DNA of 9,590 nucleotides from Clostridia bacterium. GTDB taxonomy: Bacteria; Bacillota_A; Clostridia; Christensenellales; Aristaeellaceae. The notes beneath the pieces are model-generated. The model was given only the letters and a program-made list of their open reading frames with translations. It made no database searches and had not been told where the DNA came from. The stretch is taken from NCBI GenBank assembly GCA_017397695.1, contig JAFQIF010000212.1, positions 1 through 9,590 of the forward strand, written 5' to 3'. The first letter of the stretch is position 1; each line of letters begins with the position of its first letter. Both the position numbers and the translations under genes were made by a program. Below, piece after piece: positions 7,601-9,590 of the stretch.

Positions 7601-7910
7601 CGACGTGGAGATCCTGCGGGCGCAGGATGAGCGTCACGGCGCGATGGTTACCAGGGATGGAAAACCCAGTGGTCTTTATCGCGCGTCGATGACCGACAGG
7701 GAAGGCATGGATGCGATGGTTGCCTTTGCCAGGAGCAAGGCGGCGCAGCTGGCGGGCGATGTGTACGGCGGCGTAATCGCGGATTATCCGGCTGCGCATG
7801 GCGCATATCTGGCGTGCAGCACGTGCAGCTATGCGGCTGTATGCGGCTTTGACCCGGGCAGGCAGAAGAAAAAGCAGCTGACGAAAAAGAATGTGGAGGA
7901 TCTGCGATGA
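4626..7910 (+). CDS. addB: AddB/RexB subunit of the AddAB helicase-nuclease
   Basis: Processes DNA double-strand ends for RecA-dependent repair, together with AddA. The protein has 1094 residues from the ATG at 4626, near the family's usual size. The C-terminal nuclease domain shows a Fe-S cluster set: Cys759 in FAQCPYRHF, then Cys1064, Cys1067 and Cys1073 in a CxxC-x5-C array. It also has PD-(D/E)XK residues: GRIDRID (897-903), Asp916 and Lys918 in VIDYKSG, and a QLQLLLYL helix. The N-terminus keeps the family-like VPSQYTLQAEIE and SPSRL segments, but the expected Walker A (GxxGxGKT) is replaced by a TARPHRLLD stretch. An in-frame TGA at 4566 rules out a longer N-terminus. The ATG at 4596 is possible, with AAGGAG about 13 nt upstream. 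The ATG at 4626 is preferred because AGGGGG stands 6 nt before it and the first ten residues would otherwise be parS sequence. The next gene overlaps by four bases (ATGA). No addA follows. Confidence 0.9.
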   Translation: MKVITARPHRLLDVCIRRIGALAAQGEGCMFVVPSQYTLQAEIEIMTRLELQGSFLIDVLSPSRLKGRVFERAGQPDRVIFDERGKCMVLSEVIEQEKDHLSVYRAAAQQASPGLAAKFSALIADFKRSGRTAQDIADSIAAMDDAQRRQPAGEKLADAARIYAAYEQRMAGRLADAEDVSMEMRVRMERSGVLRGQHVFVYGFDMITPTFAAELVHMARLAKSLTLAVETDDNSAMDGRLFAPVNFSLERLAKLAADAGVSVVRERVEAELAAPADIRVMERRLFALGARPEDDKPQHIEVHAVSSMRQEVHTAGARMRAMMAQGADTAEMALVYPRGGGYAPLLENILPQYGVSVYIAKKRPAGAHPLNRFVLSALSAAGSWRTADIVECIQSGFMHLEQTQADALCDYVEGMDIRGEGFKKPFRYHKEKDEQALAALNESRAAVADVLVSLQKALSAAKNADDTIAAVLALLEDVGAFDTLGAMRDALIGEGMHEEAEDCAQVWNLLMETLDQLHTLLEGSSAPGRLVQRLLESGLAALELSALPPADGAVICGEIGNVRTAQVKTLFAVGMNDSAGMQGDGLLSTREQDEVAAATGAYLGMSLAERAALAQLDELKALSLAGERLIISYALADETGRALREGTAVQALRRLFPKMEIGGGLLSREREMMLTAPESAMEALSVQLSAAADGREELSERCAQAYAALVQSEAGRERLLAITRRLGDQADKRLPGAQARALYGRPVMSVSRLETFAQCPYRHFVRYGLAPREPLQPGVDRAELGTLYHEAAERFTLALTALPQFPDVDEGVCDSLMQETIAPLIADWRRSPLGESERGAAIARRIGKTAQRAARSIAQQFAGSRFRPMQFEMVFGKKGAAPIMLELADGSFVYLQGRIDRIDVLDGETKCIRVIDYKSGTKKFDPTMAYYGIQLQLLLYLAAALTQAEGAQAAGFFYCRIADPTIKTESRIREEVEKQIARKLSLHGISLSDVEILRAQDERHGAMVTRDGKPSGLYRASMTDREGMDAMVAFARSKAAQLAGDVYGGVIADYPAAHGAYLACSTCSYAAVCGFDPGRQKKKQLTKKNVEDLR

Positions 7911-8734
7911 AAGGCAAGACGCTGTATGTGTCCGATCTGGACGGCACGCTGCTACGCAGCGACGAGCGAACCAGCGCATACACCAACGAGACGATCAACG
8001 CCCTGTGCGCGCGCGGCATGCTCTTTTCCTATGCGACGGCACGCTCATACAGCACGGCGTCCCGCGTGACCAAGGGGCTGAGCGCGCAGATCCCGCTGAT
8101 CGTGTACAACGGTGCGTTTACCGTGGACAATGCAACCGGAAAAATTCTGCTGAAAACCTGCTTTGATCAGGCGCAGGCGCGCGGCATGATCCGCGAACTG
8201 CTGGAAAAGGACATATATCCCATCGTTTACGCGATCATCGGCGGCGAGGAAAAGTTTACCTATGTGGCCGATAAGCAGACGCCGGGCGCGAAGGTCTTTA
8301 CCGATTCGCGCCGGGGCGACAGGCGTGATCGCCCGGTGGCGGATGCGCAGCGGCTGTTTGACGGAGAAATCTTCTATATCACATGTGTGGATGAGCCGGA
8401 GAAACTGGAGCCGTTTGACGCGCGCTGGCGCGGCGAGCATCACTGTGTGTATCAGCGTGACATCTATTCCGGCGCACAGTGGCTGGAAATTATGCCCAGG
8501 GACGCATCCAAGTCCAGGGCGATTGCGCGGCTGAAGGAGCATCTGGGATGTGCGCGCGTGGTGGCGTTTGGCGATGGAAAAAACGATATCGATATGTTTG
8601 AACTGGCAGACGAGAGCTACGCCGTGGAGAATGCAGCGCCGGAGCTGAAAGCAGCGGCGACGGGAATCATTGCAAGAAACGACGAGGATGGCGTCGCGAA
8701 ATGGCTGGCGAAGCACGTGCGACCGGAGGAATGA
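7907..8734 (+). CDS. Cof-type HAD-IIB family hydrolase
   Basis: A 275-residue cytoplasmic phosphatase of the haloacid dehalogenase superfamily. Motif I is SDLDGTLL (nucleophile Asp10, acid Asp12). Motif II is the Thr of ATAR (Thr44), motif III is Lys202 in DASKSRAI, and motif IV is GDGKNDIDM (222-230; Asp223 and Asp227 bind Mg2+). The region between motifs II and III (about 85-190) is the C2-type cap expected for Cof/YidA-like sugar-phosphate or nucleotide phosphatases. The natural substrate cannot be predicted from sequence. The ATG overlaps the addB stop (ATGA), so the two are translationally coupled in one operon. A functional link to DNA repair is not implied by the family. No terminator is visible after its stop. 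Confidence 0.9.
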   Translation: MKGKTLYVSDLDGTLLRSDERTSAYTNETINALCARGMLFSYATARSYSTASRVTKGLSAQIPLIVYNGAFTVDNATGKILLKTCFDQAQARGMIRELLEKDIYPIVYAIIGGEEKFTYVADKQTPGAKVFTDSRRGDRRDRPVADAQRLFDGEIFYITCVDEPEKLEPFDARWRGEHHCVYQRDIYSGAQWLEIMPRDASKSRAIARLKEHLGCARVVAFGDGKNDIDMFELADESYAVENAAPELKAAATGIIARNDEDGVAKWLAKHVRPEE

Positions 8735-8814
8735 ACGATTCCGGGTTGTATGATTTACAAAATGTGGAAGAAAATGCATGAAAATTCGGCAAGGGAACGT
8801 CATTTGGTATAGAA

Positions 8815-8820
8815 TATAAT
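8815..8820 (+). promoter_or_regulatory. Possible -10 element for the 8871 gene
   Basis: A perfect TATAAT occurs in an AT-rich stretch of the 136-bp gap after the HAD gene. The position 17 bp upstream (agggaa, 8792-8797) is not a recognisable -35, so the promoter may be weak, activator-dependent or spurious. The gene may also be read through from addB. Confidence 0.4.
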
Positions 8821-8870
8821 AAACGTATTTGCTGAATTTCCCGCGGAAGCATGCGGAAGGGGGAGCACAA

Positions 8871-9350
8871 ATGATCGCACGTGCAGCGCAGCTGCTGGAA
8901 AAGCTGCTTGGCAAGGAGCCTGAAAAGAAGGAGCCTGTGCGCAAACGCGCAACGTCGAACACGACGACGAGCATGCGCGCGTTGACGGACCTGGGCGACA
9001 GCATTGCGGCCAGCGTACATGTGATCGAAGCGAACTCGCATCTGTATCTGTGCGTGGCGATGGAACCCAAGCCGGACGCACTGGCGGCGCAGATGGAGCG
9101 CGACCGCAGGCAGGCCGCTGGAATGTTTGAGGTGGACAGAACATGGAGCGCAGCCGAGGTCAACAAGAGCTGGGCGAGAGAAGCCATGCTCATTGACGAG
9201 GATGGGCATATTCTCTACAAGGCGATGGACGGCGCGCGCGGCATGACGGAGGCCGGCGCGAAGGAGGTCTTTTTCGAGTTCAATGCGCTGGATGCGTATC
9301 CCGATAAGCTGTATCTGAGCAACGGAAAGACGCGCATACGCGTGAGGTGA
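8871..9350 (+). CDS. Hypothetical protein, 159 residues
   Basis: I do not recognise this family. The ATG at 8871 is preceded by AAGGGGG at about 7-nt spacing; a TTG at 8829 in the same frame has no good ribosome site. The N-terminus (about 1-27) is an amphipathic helix leading into a charged Lys/Glu-rich linker (GKEPEKKEPVRKR). A polar TSNTTTS stretch follows, and then a mixed alpha/beta region to the end. There is no signal peptide or membrane helix, so it is probably cytoplasmic. The C-terminal part (about 110-159), with DEDGHILYKAMDG and a closing KLYLSNGKTRIRVR, reads like beta strands. It is the last gene of the plus-strand run and is followed directly by a terminator. Composition and codon use match its neighbours, supporting a real gene. 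Confidence 0.7.
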   Translation: MIARAAQLLEKLLGKEPEKKEPVRKRATSNTTTSMRALTDLGDSIAASVHVIEANSHLYLCVAMEPKPDALAAQMERDRRQAAGMFEVDRTWSAAEVNKSWAREAMLIDEDGHILYKAMDGARGMTEAGAKEVFFEFNALDAYPDKLYLSNGKTRIRVR

Positions 9351-9355
9351 ATAGG

Positions 9356-9383
9356 AAAACGTGAGCAGGCGCTCACGTTTTTT
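9356..9383 (+). terminator. Rho-independent terminator
   Basis: A perfect 11-bp stem, aaaacgtgagc (9356-9366) pairing with gctcacgtttt (9371-9381), has a 4-nt loop and a run of six T (9378-9383). It starts 6 bp after the stop of the 159-residue ORF and ends the plus-strand transcription unit. Confidence 0.92.
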
Positions 9384-9393
9384 GATAAGGAGT

Positions 9394-9547
9394 GGGGATA
9401 TTTAGTTCATTAAGGAATCTTAAAACCGCCGCGAAGCGAAGAAGGGTCAAGGGATGAAATCCCCAACGTAACCCAATCGAAGAAAAACAAGAATCGGAGC
9501 GGAGCCGAAGGCGACAATTACGATTCCGGTACAGATTGAAAGAATTT
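9394..9547 (-). repeat. Dispersed intergenic repeat, right copy (inverted relative to the left copy)
   Basis: The reverse complement shares these blocks with the left copy, in the same order: 9394-9409 (GGGGATATTTAGTTCA), the 24-bp identical block at 9423-9446, 9462-9469 (CCCAACGT), 9488-9495 (CAAGAATC) and 9501-9515 (GGAGCCGAAGGCGAC). The middle is shorter than in the left copy and lacks its two internal hairpins. As on the left, the GGGGATATTTAGTTCA end faces a gene terminator, here about 10 bp away. The element ends near GAAAGAATTT at 9538-9547. Confidence 0.8.
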
Positions 9548-9557
9548 CTCAGACTAC

Positions 9558-9590
9558 ACAAATTCTTTCAAAGCTGTGTCAGAATCAAAA
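9558..9590 (+). repeat. Start of a third repeat copy, cut by the window edge
   Basis: These 33 bases are identical to positions 1-33 in the same orientation. They lie head to head with the right copy: AAATTCTTTC at 9560-9569 is the exact reverse complement of 9538-9547. The copy continues outside the window. Confidence 0.8.

Noticed and set aside
9373..9561. 62-codon minus-strand ORF at the right edge
   Set aside because: It lies wholly in the terminator and repeat sequence, lacks a ribosome site and has an Arg/Leu/Ser-rich composition typical of translated repeats.

Overview
The window looks like chromosomal DNA of a GC-rich member of the Firmicutes, most likely a gut-type clostridium. The basis is an AddB-type recombination nuclease (the Firmicutes counterpart of RecBCD), a split YjjP/YjjB (ThrE-type) exporter, near-consensus sigma-A promoters, strong Shine-Dalgarno sequences, and two exact copies of the 16-bp ParB site TGTTTCACGTGAAACA in the form used by Bacillus and Clostridia. 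I cannot fix the genus. There is no phage, transposase, CRISPR, tRNA or rRNA in view.

Layout. Positions 1-186 hold one copy of a dispersed intergenic repeat, followed by a terminator (191-221). Four genes then lie on the minus strand. The first is a secreted PHB-depolymerase-type esterase (236-2044) with its own promoter. Next come a yjjP/yjjB exporter pair (2724-3494 and 2272-2727) with a consensus promoter, a GTGA overlap and a terminator. The fourth is a calcineurin-like phosphoesterase (3598-4437). A divergent intergenic region (4438-4625) carries a strong plus-strand promoter and three 16-20 bp palindromes at about 40-bp spacing; two are perfect parS sites and the last covers a possible upstream start codon of addB. 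The plus strand then carries addB (4626-7910), a Cof-type HAD phosphatase overlapping it by four bases (7907-8734), and an unrecognised 159-residue protein (8871-9350) with a terminator. The right edge (9394-9590) holds a second, inverted copy of the dispersed repeat, abutting the start of a third copy that runs out of the window.

How it fits together. The minus-strand genes serve envelope and small-molecule functions: secreted ester hydrolysis, amino acid export and phosphoester hydrolysis. The plus-strand operon begins with DNA double-strand-break processing. Its usual partner gene addA does not follow addB, and AddB lacks the expected N-terminal Walker A motif. The parS cluster suggests that the locus lies in the origin-proximal, ParB-bound part of the chromosome and that ParB could sit on the addB leader. 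No complete novel multi-gene system is evident. The strongest leads are the parS cluster with its CATATG variant, the esterase with an internally duplicated dead domain, the unusual addB locus, and the terminator-linked repeat family.
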